A stretch of DNA of 64,000 bases from DAONJL01 sp035405645 [NCBI: bacterium] (GCA_035405645.1 DAONJL010000003.1:67266-131265); one strand, 5' to 3'. Positions 44,862 through 55,365 are shown, numbered from the stretch's first letter. The notes: a model not told the origin generated them from the letters alone. Program-made: numbers and translations.

Positions 44862-45091
44862 ATTAAATGAAAATTAAGAAAAATCAACTTTTCTAAAAAT
44901 TTAAAAGCAGTATATTATTAAATAAAATTAAAAAATAAGCACTAACCTCATTTTCTATTTTTGCTGTTCCATCATCTGCTTGTTCTTTTCCAAAAAATAT
45001 TTTTATAAACTTGACAAATATTAAAAGAAGATTTTAAAATAAAAAAAAATTTTATACTTATAATGTAGTATTTAAGTGGAGGGCGGAAGTA

Positions 45092-48000
45092 TTGAATTTA
45101 AAAAAGATTGATATAATTGGTTTTAAGTCATTTGCTGATAAAATTGTATTAAATTTTGATGAGGGAATAACAACAATAATAGGACCAAATGGTAGTGGAA
45201 AAAGTAATATAGTTGATGCAATGAAATGGGTGTTAGGCGAGCAAAGTGCTAAATCATTGCGTGGCACTGAAATGGAAGATGTATTATTTAAAGGGAATGA
45301 AAATCGTAGAGCATCCAATTTTGCTTCTGTGACAGTTACATTAAGAAATGAAAATAGAATATTACCAATTGATTTTAATGAAGTATCAATAACGAGAAAA
45401 TTATTTCGCGATGGAACAAGTGAATATTTGATAAATAATAATCCAGCGAGATTAAAAGATATAGTTGATTTAATAGCAGATTCAGGAATAAATAAGAGTG
45501 GTTATTCAATTTTATCACAGGGTGAAATAGATATAGTTTTGAAGAATAATCCAGTAGAACGACGAGTGATTTTCGAAGAAGCTTCAGGCATAATGCGATT
45601 TAAAAACAGAAAAAAAATAGCATTAAATAAATTAAAATCAGTTGATGAAGATTTAGTTCGTCTAAAAGATATATTATTAGAAAAAGAGCGGTATTTAAAT
45701 TCATTACAAAAGCAAGTAGCAAAAGCAAGGCGATATAAAGAATTAAAAGAAGAATTATTAAAAAAAGTAGAAGTTAATTATAAATATGAATTAAAGAAAT
45801 TAATAAAAGAATTAAAAGAAAAAGAAGAAGTATTAAAAAAATTAGAAGAAAAGCGTGGAGAAATAGAGAGGTCAATAACAATAAATGAAGCAAACATAGA
45901 AATCCAAAAAGATTATTTATCACAAATAAGAGATGAATTATTCATCCAGAAAAGTAGTTTAGAAAAAATAAATAAAAAATTACAGGATTATGAAATTGAA
46001 TTAAATAATTATAAAAATAAAAAAGAAAATAATATAATTCAAATAACTCGTTTAAAAAGAAGAAATCAGGAAAATGATGAAAAGGAGATTGAATTAAAAA
46101 ATATAATAAATAAAAATAAAGAAGAAGAAGAGAAAATACGAGCAGCAAAAAATGAAGCAGAACAGAAATTAAACGAAATAAGAGCAAAATTTGAAAAAGA
46201 AAATAAAGAATATGAAAAGAGTAGAGAAGAATATAATAAATTACAACGCGAATTGCAGGAATTAAAAAGTTTGGAAATAAAAAGTAATGAGGAGTTAATT
46301 TATTTAAAAAAAGAGATTGAGAGTTATACATTACAAAAAAGCGAATTAAAAAATAATTTATTTGATAAAGAGAAATATATAAATGAAATAAAGAATAAAT
46401 TTGAAGTTGTACAACAGGAAAGAAAAAAAATAGATGAGTATATAAATAATTTAAAAGTAACAATAGAAAAAGGTAATAAAGAAATACTTGATTTAAAAAA
46501 AGAAGAAGAAATAATAAATAATGAAATAAATAAAATACAGAAAGAAATCAGTCAGATAACAGGACAACTAAATTTAATAAATGAATTAAATCAAACATTT
46601 GAAGGATATTTAAAAGGAGTAAAATATTTTTTAAAAGATAAAAAAAATGAGAAATTAAAATTATTAACAGATTATATAGAAGTAAAAGCAGAATACGAAG
46701 CAATAATAGAAAATTATTTAAGTGAAAAATTACAGATTTTATTAGTAGAAGAAAAAGAAAAGATAAATAGTTATTTAGAAGAAATAAAAAATAATAAGTT
46801 AACAAATGTTTATTTTTATTTAAACAATGCAAGTCAAATAAAGGTAAAAGAATTTAATAATGAAATACTAAAAGAAGAAGGAATAATTTGTTTTGCAAGA
46901 GAAATAATTAAATGTCCAGAAAATTTGAATGGATTAATAAATTATTTATTTGAAAAAGTAGTAATAATAGATAGAATTGAAAATGTATTAAAAATAGCAG
47001 ATAAATATGATGATATAATATTTCTTACCTTAAATGGCGAAGTGTATAATAATGGAATATTAATAGTAAATAAAAAAGCAGAAAGTTCTGGATTAATAAA
47101 AAGAAAAAGAGAAAAAAAAGAATTAATTGAAAATATTGAAAAATTACAAAATCAATTAAAGAGTAAAGCAGCGAAACTTGAAAATATTAAAAAAGAAATA
47201 ACGAATAAAGAATATAATAATAAAAAATTAAGTGAGATATATCAGGAAAAGATAATAAATTTGCGTGATTTAATAAATGATGAAAAAACATTAAATAATG
47301 AGATAAAGAAATCATCAGAAGATATAGAAAAATTTGAAAATAGATTGAATTGGTTTGACTTAAAAGAAAAAGAGATAATAAAAAAAATAGATGAAAAAGA
47401 GACAATATTGGAACAGGTAAAAATAAATAAAAATAATAAATTTGACCAATTTACAGAGAAAGAGGAATTAATAAAAATAAATGAAAAAAAATTGAATGAA
47501 ATAAAGAATGAAGTATATACATTATCATTGAATTACAATAATTATAAAGAGCAGGCAAATTCAATAATAGAGAAAAATAAGATATTAGAAGAACAACTAA
47601 AAAAAATCATAGAAGAAAAAGAACGAAATCAAAATGAAATAAAGAATTTAGAAAATGATATAGTAAATATAGAAAGTAAAATAAAATGGATAAATGAATT
47701 AACAATAAAATCAGTAGAAGAACAGAAAAATTTACAAATATTAATAAACAAAATAAATATAAACGAAAAAAAGGCATTAGAGAAATTAGATAATTATTAT
47801 AGAGAAAAAGAAAATTTGAATGCAGGCTTAAAAATAATAAATGAAAAATATCATATAGAAGAATTGAATATAAAAGAAACAGGAAATAATATAAATTCAT
47901 TAAAAATAATAGCAAAAGAAAAATATACATTAAGCATTGAACCAATAAACGAAGAAGAATTATATAAACAGGAAGAAGAAATAGAAGATGAAAAAATTGG

Positions 48001-48670
48001 AGAAATAAAAGAAGAAATAAAAAAAATAGAGGAGCGCTTAAATAATATTGGTTCAGTAAATATAGAAGCAATAAATGAATATGAAGAATTAAAAAAAGAG
48101 TTTGATTTTATAATCAAACAAAAGGAAGACCTTGAAAAAGCAGAGAGTGATTTAAAAGAATTAATAAGAAAAATAGATAAAGAATCAAAAGAAAAATTTG
48201 TAGAAACATTTAACAAAGCAAAAGAAAATTTTTCAAAAATAATAGGTAGAATATTTGAAGGTGGCGAAGGAGAATTAAAATTATTAGATGAAGATAATGT
48301 GCTTGAAAGTGGAATAGATATAATAGTAAGAATGCCGGGTAAAAAATTTCAGACAATAACATTATTATCAGGTGGCGAGCGTTCGATGGTTGCAATTGCA
48401 TTATTATTTTCATTATTTGAAATAAAGCCATCGCCATTTTGTATATTAGATGAAATTGATGCAGCGTTAGATGATGTGAATATTTTAAGGTTTTTAAAAC
48501 TTGTTCAAGAATTTAAAAACACAACTCAATTTATAATTATTACTCATAATAAATTAACAATGGAAATGAGTGATAATATATATGGCGTGAGTATGGAGGA
48601 AGCAGGAATATCGAAAGTGTTATCATTCAGGTTTGAAAAAGAGAAAAAAGAAGAACAAATAGCAAATTAA
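45092..48670 (+). CDS. smc: Chromosome segregation protein SMC
   Basis: 1192 residues from a TTG start with GGAGGG at 45078-45083. N-terminal ATPase half: GFKSFADKI, then the Walker A GPNGSGKSNIVDAMKWVLGE (about 31-50), and SGINKSGYSILSQGEID (Q-loop). Two long coiled coils (about 170-500 and 670-1000) flank a hinge (about 505-665) that includes NEKLKLLTDYIEV and GLINYLFEKVVIIDRI. C-terminal half: signature LLSGGERSMVAIALLFSLF, Walker B FCILDEIDAALDD, D-loop, then ITHNKLTMEMSDNIYGVSM. Organises and segregates chromosomes with ScpAB, which are not encoded here. Coexists with topoisomerase VI on the opposite strand. Confidence 0.96.
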   Translation: MNLKKIDIIGFKSFADKIVLNFDEGITTIIGPNGSGKSNIVDAMKWVLGEQSAKSLRGTEMEDVLFKGNENRRASNFASVTVTLRNENRILPIDFNEVSITRKLFRDGTSEYLINNNPARLKDIVDLIADSGINKSGYSILSQGEIDIVLKNNPVERRVIFEEASGIMRFKNRKKIALNKLKSVDEDLVRLKDILLEKERYLNSLQKQVAKARRYKELKEELLKKVEVNYKYELKKLIKELKEKEEVLKKLEEKRGEIERSITINEANIEIQKDYLSQIRDELFIQKSSLEKINKKLQDYEIELNNYKNKKENNIIQITRLKRRNQENDEKEIELKNIINKNKEEEEKIRAAKNEAEQKLNEIRAKFEKENKEYEKSREEYNKLQRELQELKSLEIKSNEELIYLKKEIESYTLQKSELKNNLFDKEKYINEIKNKFEVVQQERKKIDEYINNLKVTIEKGNKEILDLKKEEEIINNEINKIQKEISQITGQLNLINELNQTFEGYLKGVKYFLKDKKNEKLKLLTDYIEVKAEYEAIIENYLSEKLQILLVEEKEKINSYLEEIKNNKLTNVYFYLNNASQIKVKEFNNEILKEEGIICFAREIIKCPENLNGLINYLFEKVVIIDRIENVLKIADKYDDIIFLTLNGEVYNNGILIVNKKAESSGLIKRKREKKELIENIEKLQNQLKSKAAKLENIKKEITNKEYNNKKLSEIYQEKIINLRDLINDEKTLNNEIKKSSEDIEKFENRLNWFDLKEKEIIKKIDEKETILEQVKINKNNKFDQFTEKEELIKINEKKLNEIKNEVYTLSLNYNNYKEQANSIIEKNKILEEQLKKIIEEKERNQNEIKNLENDIVNIESKIKWINELTIKSVEEQKNLQILINKININEKKALEKLDNYYREKENLNAGLKIINEKYHIEELNIKETGNNINSLKIIAKEKYTLSIEPINEEELYKQEEEIEDEKIGEIKEEIKKIEERLNNIGSVNIEAINEYEELKKEFDFIIKQKEDLEKAESDLKELIRKIDKESKEKFVETFNKAKENFSKIIGRIFEGGEGELKLLDEDNVLESGIDIIVRMPGKKFQTITLLSGGERSMVAIALLFSLFEIKPSPFCILDEIDAALDDVNILRFLKLVQEFKNTTQFIIITHNKLTMEMSDNIYGVSMEEAGISKVLSFRFEKEKKEEQIAN

Positions 48671-48674
48671 AATA

Positions 48675-49595
48675 ATGAAAAAAATAATAGAAAAATTAAA
48701 AAATTTTTTTGAACCGATAAGAACAATAATAAATAAAAAATTTTTGCTTTATTATTTAGCCATATTAATACTATTATGCGGAAGTGTGTCATCATATTAT
48801 TTAATAAAGTATTCAAATTTACATAAAAGTAAGAAAGTTGATAATAGCAAAATAACAAATATTGATTATATAAGAGCAGCGATAATAGAAAGAAGTTTAA
48901 GTGATATAAAAAAGAATGAATATCAGAATTATTTAAAAAGCAATGAATTAATTAATCAAAATTTTATATATAGAGCAGAAACAGATTTAAGAGAATCAAA
49001 TATAAAAAATGAGAATAATTTCAGAAATTTTATAGCAGAAAAATTTACAATCAAATCAAATATAAATGAGATAAAATTACCAAAACAATTGTATATGTCA
49101 GAATATGAAAAGATAAATGAAGAATCAAAATTGTTAAGTCAGGAAATAAAAAGTGAGAAAGGAGAAGAAAAATTAGATATTAGTGTGGGAGATAAAAAAG
49201 AGACTCAACAAGAAACAATAATATCACAGCCAATAACCCAGCCGCCAAAAAAAATAGTAGAAAAAGAAAAGAGTAGCACTGATGAAATAAGTAAATTAAT
49301 ACAATCATTTGAAATGAAAAAAAGTAATATTGAAGAGCCAAAAACCCAAAAGGTAGAAAAAATAAGTGAAATAAAATCAGAAAAAATTGATACAGGCACA
49401 AAAGAAAGTGAAATAGAATTAAAAAAGGGAATACAACCATCAAAGTTAAAAATTATAACAAAAGATGAAGATATTTTATTTCAACCAAAAATAGAAAATA
49501 TAAAAAGAGAAACAAGTGGTAATAAAACAAAAGAAGAAACAAGTAAAAAGCAAAAGGAGTTTGATAATTTTTCATTAATAAAGTTGTTGGAATAA
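48675..49595 (+). CDS. Membrane-anchored, Lys/Glu-rich protein of unknown function
   Basis: 306 residues, not recognised. A basic cytoplasmic end (1-22), one membrane helix (about 24-44, LLYYLAILILLCGSVSSYYLI), then about 260 polar residues rich in Lys, Glu, Ser and Ile that look disordered (QPITQPPKKIVEKEKSS at about 190), ending in a short hydrophobic FSLIKLLE. It begins 4 bases after the smc stop, so it is co-transcribed, but it could equally belong to the export genes downstream. It lacks repeats or enzyme motifs. Confidence 0.6.
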   Translation: MKKIIEKLKNFFEPIRTIINKKFLLYYLAILILLCGSVSSYYLIKYSNLHKSKKVDNSKITNIDYIRAAIIERSLSDIKKNEYQNYLKSNELINQNFIYRAETDLRESNIKNENNFRNFIAEKFTIKSNINEIKLPKQLYMSEYEKINEESKLLSQEIKSEKGEEKLDISVGDKKETQQETIISQPITQPPKKIVEKEKSSTDEISKLIQSFEMKKSNIEEPKTQKVEKISEIKSEKIDTGTKESEIELKKGIQPSKLKIITKDEDILFQPKIENIKRETSGNKTKEETSKKQKEFDNFSLIKLLE

Positions 49596-49678
49596 AAAAA
49601 AATAAAAGAATAATTTACTTGACTAAAAGATAGAAAATATTGTATGATAAAAAAAATTTTATGGAGTGGAGGGACAAA

Positions 49679-50920
49679 GTGCAAAGAATAATATTATTAT
49701 TTTTAATATTTATTATTTCATACATTTTAATTGCAGAAGATTTTCCATCATTTGAAATAACACCAAAAGTGCCAACAGCATATATTGTAGGACCAGAAGA
49801 TGTGCTTGAAATAAATGTATGGGGTTATGAAGAATTAAAATCAGTAGTAACAGTAAGGTCAGATGGAAGAATAAATTATGCAATGTTAGGGGAGATAATA
49901 GTAAGTGGACTGACTACAGAACAAATAAAAGAAACAATAGCAATGCGATTAAAAGCATTTATACCTGACCCACAAGTAAATGTAGATGTAAAAGAATTTA
50001 AAAGTCGTAGAGTTTTGGTAATAGGTAATGTGCCAAATCCCGGACCATATAATTTAATAGGAACAGTAAAATTACTTGATATATTAGTAAAAGCAGGTTG
50101 GAATGCACAAACATCAAAAGTAAGAGAAGTAGTAATAATGCGCGAGGATGGTTCAACAATAAAAATAAATTTAAATAAATTATTATTAGAAGGTGATTTG
50201 AATCAAAATATTATTTTACAAAAAAATGATACAATTTTTTTACCAGACATAACAAAAGGAGTAGTAATAGTTGAAGGTGAAGTAGCAAAACCAGGTGAAT
50301 ATAAATTGGAGAATGTTGATTATTTTTTAGTTTCAGATTTATTAAGATTAGCAGGTGGAATAACAGAAAAAGCAATGCGAGAAAGATGTAAAGTAGTAAG
50401 AAAAAATGGAAAAGAAGAATTATTAAATTTAGCGACATTATTATTTTTAGGAGATCAGGGCGTAAATTTCAAATTGTATGATGGTGATAAATTAGTGGTT
50501 CCAAGAGTTCAAAGCACAAAAATATATGTAATAGGAGAAGCAGAAAGAACAGGAATAATAGAAATAGATGACCCATATCCAACAATGTTTAAATTACTTT
50601 CATTAGCAAAAGATAAATATTTTGCAGTATTAAGTGATATAAAGGTAGTTCGAGATGATCCGGAAAATCCAGGACATCCAATAGTATTTAATATAGATGC
50701 AAAAAGAGTTTTATATCAGGGCGATATAAGTCAGAATATTAAATTAGAGAATAGAGATGTAATATTTATACCACAATCATTTATTGGTTCATTTTCCCAG
50801 TTTATTGATGAAGTATGGCCAACAATTACAAAAACAGCAGAAGCAATTGAAGAAAGTGAAGATATAGTGCATGGTCGATATACAGAAGATAATTCAACAA
50901 CAAGTAATAGAAATAGATAA
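49679..50920 (+). CDS. Polysaccharide export protein (Wza-like, Poly_export plus SLBB domains)
   Basis: 413 residues from GTG at 49679, chosen because GGAGGG (49668-49673) sits 5 bases before it and the signal peptide then begins at residue 1; an upstream ATG at 49640 has no ribosome site. Domains: signal peptide (1-20), polysaccharide biosynthesis/export domain (about 28-110; AYIVGPEDVLEINVWGYEEL and VTVRSDGRINYAMLGEIIVSGLT), then three SLBB-type domains (RRVLVIGNVPNPGPYNL, GVVIVEGEVAKPGEYKLE, KIYVIGEAERTGIIEI). No lipobox cysteine, unlike E. coli Wza. Forms the outer-membrane exit for capsule or exopolysaccharide. Confidence 0.92.
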   Translation: MQRIILLFLIFIISYILIAEDFPSFEITPKVPTAYIVGPEDVLEINVWGYEELKSVVTVRSDGRINYAMLGEIIVSGLTTEQIKETIAMRLKAFIPDPQVNVDVKEFKSRRVLVIGNVPNPGPYNLIGTVKLLDILVKAGWNAQTSKVREVVIMREDGSTIKINLNKLLLEGDLNQNIILQKNDTIFLPDITKGVVIVEGEVAKPGEYKLENVDYFLVSDLLRLAGGITEKAMRERCKVVRKNGKEELLNLATLLFLGDQGVNFKLYDGDKLVVPRVQSTKIYVIGEAERTGIIEIDDPYPTMFKLLSLAKDKYFAVLSDIKVVRDDPENPGHPIVFNIDAKRVLYQGDISQNIKLENRDVIFIPQSFIGSFSQFIDEVWPTITKTAEAIEESEDIVHGRYTEDNSTTSNRNR

Positions 50921-50943
50921 AAAATTTAAATATAAAAAAAGGT

Positions 50944-53094
50944 GTGGCTATGGCACAATATGAAATGACGATACATGATTATTTTAGAATAATCAGGAAA
51001 CGAAAATGGATAATAATATTAACGACATTAACAGTATATATGGCAGCAATAGTGTACACAAAAATGCAGAAAAAGATATATGAAGTAGCATCAAGGATAG
51101 AAATAGTAGAGAAATCACAGGTAGGTAAAGATTATGTAGGAGTTTCAAATGTAGAGTTGACATCAGGAAATACAATAAATACAGCAATAAAAATATTAAC
51201 GAGTAGAAATTTAATTATTAGAGTAATAGCAGATTTAAAATTAATCGATGCAAATGCACCAAGTAGTGTTGTACAGCGTGTAATATCAGATATACAAAAT
51301 AGAATAGAAGTAAAGCAAGAACCACAATCAAATGTAGTAATGATTAAATTAGTTTCAACTGATGCAGTAACAGCGACACAGATAGTAAATAAAATAGCAG
51401 AGGTATTTATATCTGAAAGTTTAAAATATATTCAGCATGAGAAGAATGTATTAAGAGATTTTTTAGCAGAACAGGTAGAAAAATCAAGAATAAAATTAGA
51501 ACAAGCAGAAGAAGATTTGTTAAGATTTAAAGAAGAATCATCAGGTAGTAAATTATTAGGTAAATGGAGTATAAGTGAGGATGCAATAATATCAATTCAG
51601 AATGAAATAAATACATTAGCAGAGGAAAGAAAAAAGAAAGAAGAAATATTAGAAATATTAAGGAAAAAAATATTAGGAAAAGAGGTAGATATATTTTTAG
51701 TTCCTGAAATTAGTAGTGATGATAAATTACATAAATATCAGCAACAAATAGAACAGAATAAAGCAGAAATAGAAAAATTATTAGAAAGATATACTGAAAG
51801 CCACCCAAAAATATATATATATAATCAAAAGATAAAAGAGATAAAGTCGAAAGTTGATGAATATGTTAAGGAAAAATTAAATCCAATAATAAATAAATAC
51901 GAAGAACAAATAGCCGAAAGTTGGGCAAAAGAAAATGAATTAAAAAAAGAGAAAGAATTTATAGCAGCAAGATTAAGGAATTTACCACGAGAACAATTAT
52001 TAGGAATGAAGTTAGAGAAAGCAGTGCAGGTTGCAACACAGATGTATAATATGTATAAAGATAAATATGAACAATTACGAATTCAAGAAGCGAGTGCAGC
52101 ACCAATAGCAAGAATTGTTGACCTTGCAGGTGTACCAAGATATCCAATATATCCTAATGAACGGCAAAATGCATTAGCAGGTTTAGTTATTGGATTAATT
52201 TTAGGTTTTACTTTTGCATTTATTATTGAAAGTATGGACACATCAATTGGAACAATTGAAGATGTGGAGAAATATACACAAAAACCAGTCTTAGCAGTAA
52301 TACCACATATACGAATAGATGCAGAAAAAATAAGAAAATTTAAGCAACGCGTTGAAAGTAGTGGTGAAGTATTTAATGAACGACAGGCAAAATTAGTAGC
52401 GATAAGTGATCCAAAATCACCAGTAACAGAGGCATACAGAACATTAAGAACAAATTTGCAGTTTGCATTTAAAACAGATAAAAAGTGTAAAAAAATATTA
52501 TTTTCAAGTGCAACACCACAAGAAGGGAAATCAACAACATTAACAAATTTAGCAGTAATTATGGCACAAGCAGGAAAAAAGACATTAATAATGAGTTGTA
52601 ATTTACGACACCCATCATGTTATAAAACATTTGGAATTAAAAAGAAACCTGGAATAACAGATATACTTTCAGGTGGCTTAAATTGGCGTGATGTGATACA
52701 ATCTCCAGGAATTGATAATTTAAAAATATTAAGTGCAGGACCATATCCACCAAACCCATCAGAATTATTAAGTTCAAAAGAATTTGATGATTTATTGAAA
52801 GAATTAGAAGAAGAATTTGAAATAATATTATTTGATTCACCACCAATATTACCTGTTACTGATGCAGCAGTAATTGCCTCAAAATGTGATGCAGTTGTTC
52901 TTGTTTATTTTGTAGGCAAAGCAGCGCGCGAAGCATTATTAAGAGCAAAAATACAATTAGAAAATGTAGGAGCAAATATAATAGGAATTGTATTAAATGA
53001 TATAAAAGCCGAAGGTAAATTAGCATATACTTATTATTATCATTATCAATATAAATATTATGGAGTTCGTGATGCAAAAGAAAGTGCAGTATAA
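50944..53094 (+). CDS. Polysaccharide co-polymerase fused to BY-kinase-like ATPase (Wzc-like)
   Basis: 716 residues. Wzz domain with TM1 at about 20-38; coiled coil (about 150-370); GNVR-like part and TM2 at about 415-435. The cytoplasmic ATPase (about 490-690) has Walker A ATPQEGKST (523-531, K529) and Walker B IILFDSPPILPVTDAA. The Walker A' motif, normally DxDxR, reads S551-C-N553-L-R, so both acidic residues are missing. The C-terminal tail is a tyrosine cluster (YTYYYHYQYKYYG), the usual autophosphorylation site. Controls chain length and export of the polymer. Kinase activity may be altered. The start codon of the next gene lies inside its end. Confidence 0.9.
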   Translation: MAMAQYEMTIHDYFRIIRKRKWIIILTTLTVYMAAIVYTKMQKKIYEVASRIEIVEKSQVGKDYVGVSNVELTSGNTINTAIKILTSRNLIIRVIADLKLIDANAPSSVVQRVISDIQNRIEVKQEPQSNVVMIKLVSTDAVTATQIVNKIAEVFISESLKYIQHEKNVLRDFLAEQVEKSRIKLEQAEEDLLRFKEESSGSKLLGKWSISEDAIISIQNEINTLAEERKKKEEILEILRKKILGKEVDIFLVPEISSDDKLHKYQQQIEQNKAEIEKLLERYTESHPKIYIYNQKIKEIKSKVDEYVKEKLNPIINKYEEQIAESWAKENELKKEKEFIAARLRNLPREQLLGMKLEKAVQVATQMYNMYKDKYEQLRIQEASAAPIARIVDLAGVPRYPIYPNERQNALAGLVIGLILGFTFAFIIESMDTSIGTIEDVEKYTQKPVLAVIPHIRIDAEKIRKFKQRVESSGEVFNERQAKLVAISDPKSPVTEAYRTLRTNLQFAFKTDKKCKKILFSSATPQEGKSTTLTNLAVIMAQAGKKTLIMSCNLRHPSCYKTFGIKKKPGITDILSGGLNWRDVIQSPGIDNLKILSAGPYPPNPSELLSSKEFDDLLKELEEEFEIILFDSPPILPVTDAAVIASKCDAVVLVYFVGKAAREALLRAKIQLENVGANIIGIVLNDIKAEGKLAYTYYYHYQYKYYGVRDAKESAV

Positions 53095-53887
53095 AATAAT
53101 AACAATTATAACAATAATATTTTTAATAAATTATTTTTTTATAAGTTGTAGTAAAAATAAAGATAAAAAAAGTAATACAACTCAAAAAAATCAAGAACAA
53201 ATAAAGACGAACGATACAGCAAAAGATACAATAGCAAAAGTAGAGGAAGAAATAGACCCAAATATTTTATTTCAAAAAGCAGAGCAATATTATTCAACTA
53301 ATGAGACAGTTTTAATTCCAGAAAATAATTTTTTAAAGGCAATAAAGACATATAAAAAAGTAATTGAAGTCGCACCAAATTCAAAATTAGCACCTGATGC
53401 ACAATATATGATTGCTAAATTAACAGAAGAATATATTAAATATGTAAATAGAAAAAAAAGAATAGAAATAGAAAATCTGGCAATAACAAATGAGGAAAAA
53501 TCATTTGATAATATATTAAAATATATGCTTCCATTTGATGAAGCAATAAAAGAATATTTAAAAATGGCAGAATTATATCCAAATAATTTTCACGCACCTG
53601 AATCATTATTACGAGCAGCTGAATTATATACAGAAGATTATAATAATAATAAAGATTTCAACAAAGCGATTAAATTATATGAATTACTTATTGCAAAATA
53701 TCCAAATAGTGGTTATGAAGATTTTGCACAATATAGGATAGGAGATTGTTATAGATATTTAAAAAATTATGAAAAGGCGATAGAAGAATATCAAAAAGTT
53801 CTTGATAAATATCCTGATAGTCAATATATATTAGAAGCAGAAAATAAAATTGAGAGATTAAAAATTCAATTAAAAATATCAAAATAA
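53072..53887 (+). CDS. TPR lipoprotein
   Basis: 271 residues from ATG 53072, with GGAG at 53062-53065; an in-frame ATG at 53060 lacks a ribosome site. Signal peptide with lipobox-like FISC, so Cys26 would be lipidated. A Lys/Asn/Thr-rich linker (27-60) is followed by four TPR units (ENNFLKAIKTYKKVIEVAPN; FDEAIKEYLKMAELYPNN; FNKAIKLYELLIAKYPNS; YEKAIEEYQKVLDKYPDS), the BamD/YbgF-type arrangement. It overlaps the kinase gene by 23 bases. Likely a scaffold of the envelope export machinery; partner unknown. Confidence 0.8.
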   Translation: MQKKVQYKIITIITIIFLINYFFISCSKNKDKKSNTTQKNQEQIKTNDTAKDTIAKVEEEIDPNILFQKAEQYYSTNETVLIPENNFLKAIKTYKKVIEVAPNSKLAPDAQYMIAKLTEEYIKYVNRKKRIEIENLAITNEEKSFDNILKYMLPFDEAIKEYLKMAELYPNNFHAPESLLRAAELYTEDYNNNKDFNKAIKLYELLIAKYPNSGYEDFAQYRIGDCYRYLKNYEKAIEEYQKVLDKYPDSQYILEAENKIERLKIQLKISK

Positions 53888-53900
53888 ATAAAAGATAAAA

Positions 53901-55358
53901 ATGCCAGAGAGTATAAAAGTTCTTGTTTTTTCTTTAATAATTTTGTGTTTAGTTTTAATTTTATTAACAGGCGAAAATTTAAAAAATCCAGTTCATTATA
54001 AATATTACATTATATCAATATTTTTTCTTGCAAGCGTAGTTACTTTTTTTAATCCAGCTGTTGGATTATATCTACTTATTGTTACTATGCTTTTTTCGCC
54101 AGAAATTCAAATTGGAAGAGTTGAACGAAGAAATGTAGTATTAAGATATGATGATGTAATGATTATATTATGTTTATTAAGTTGGACAATTACACGTGTA
54201 TTAAAAGGCGGAAGACTTTTTAAACCTTCCCCAATAGATAAACCAGTTATTTTTTTTCTTTTAATATGTGCAATTTCAACAGCCCGTGGTGTTTTAATTA
54301 AACAGGTTTCTTCACCAACAAAAGCTTTTTTTTATGTATTAAAACTTGTAGAATATTTTTTAATTTATTATTTAGTTGTTAATATTGTTAAATCTAAAAG
54401 AGCTGTCTTATATTATATTTATACATTTTATATATGCTGTGCTGTTGTATGTTATATTGGATTGCAGCAAATTCGTTCTGGCGCATTTAGAGTATCTGCC
54501 CCTTTTGAAGATGTTTCAGAACCCAATACATTTGGCGCTTATTTACTTTTTATGTTTGGAATGCTTTTTTCATTTTTTCTATGGAAACCAAAAAATTTTT
54601 CAAGAATTATTATTATAGGTTTGCTTATTCTTGTTATTTATAATTTTTTATATACATTATCACGCGGTTCATATATGGCTTTTTATCCTGTTCTTATTAC
54701 AATAGTTTTACTTACACCGCGAACTAAAAAAGTGCTTGCTGTAATTATTTTAATTGCAGCTATTATTTCGATTAAGTATTTACCACCAACTGTTCGAGAT
54801 AGAATAGAAAGAACATTCCGAGGACCAATAAAATATAATGTTCCTACATTAGGGCCAAGTTCAACAACAATTGGTTTAGACCAATCATCATCAGCGAGAG
54901 TTGAAAAATATAAAGATATTATGGCATATTGGCAAGAATATCCTATTTTTGGTTTAGGAATCACAGGTGCAGGTTTTGTTGATTCCCAGGTGATGAGAAC
55001 AATAGGAGAAATGGGCATAATGGGAGTCTTAGCATTTATATGGCTATTTAAAACAATTTTTACAGAAATTTTTTTAATTAAAAAATATCAAAGGAATACA
55101 CTTATTTTAGCTATTTTAACCGGTTATATTGGTGGACTTGTTGGTTTAATTATTCACTCTATGACTGCTAATACTTTTTTAATTATTCGTATTATGGGAC
55201 CATTCTGGTTTTTTACTGGTTTAGTTATGAATCTAAATGAACTATATTTTGATGAAATAGCAAGACCAGTTTCTGAAAATGAAAAAATAAGATTATTAGA
55301 AAATAATTTTGATAATAAAACTTTTGTATATAATTCATTTCAAAAGGAAAATATATAA
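53901..55358 (+). CDS. O-antigen ligase/polymerase family membrane protein
   Basis: 485 residues with about 11 membrane segments. A large periplasmic loop follows the LYTLSRGSYMAFYPVLI segment (about 250), the Wzy_C/O-antigen ligase signature with conserved Arg and Gly. The loop holds SSTTIGLDQSSSARVEKYKDIMAYWQEYPIFGLG, matching the RxxxW......PxxGxG pattern. Likely polymerises or ligates the polysaccharide exported by the Wza/Wzc-like proteins upstream. Confidence 0.87.
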   Translation: MPESIKVLVFSLIILCLVLILLTGENLKNPVHYKYYIISIFFLASVVTFFNPAVGLYLLIVTMLFSPEIQIGRVERRNVVLRYDDVMIILCLLSWTITRVLKGGRLFKPSPIDKPVIFFLLICAISTARGVLIKQVSSPTKAFFYVLKLVEYFLIYYLVVNIVKSKRAVLYYIYTFYICCAVVCYIGLQQIRSGAFRVSAPFEDVSEPNTFGAYLLFMFGMLFSFFLWKPKNFSRIIIIGLLILVIYNFLYTLSRGSYMAFYPVLITIVLLTPRTKKVLAVIILIAAIISIKYLPPTVRDRIERTFRGPIKYNVPTLGPSSTTIGLDQSSSARVEKYKDIMAYWQEYPIFGLGITGAGFVDSQVMRTIGEMGIMGVLAFIWLFKTIFTEIFLIKKYQRNTLILAILTGYIGGLVGLIIHSMTANTFLIIRIMGPFWFFTGLVMNLNELYFDEIARPVSENEKIRLLENNFDNKTFVYNSFQKENI

Positions 55359-55365
55359 ATCTTAA

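Noticed and set aside
44885-45010. Minus-strand peptide-like stretch FGKEQADDGTAKIENEV upstream of smc
   Set aside because: Looks protein-like over about 20 codons but has no start or ribosome site, and turns into AT-rich sequence. At most a gene remnant; not supportable.
45011-45064. TTGACA and TATAAT before smc as a promoter
   Set aside because: 42 bases apart, far outside the functional spacing. They cannot act as one promoter.
45942-48437. Several Leu/Phe-rich minus-strand frames within smc
   Set aside because: Lys/Glu/Asn codons read backwards give Phe/Leu/Ile frames; smc is intact.
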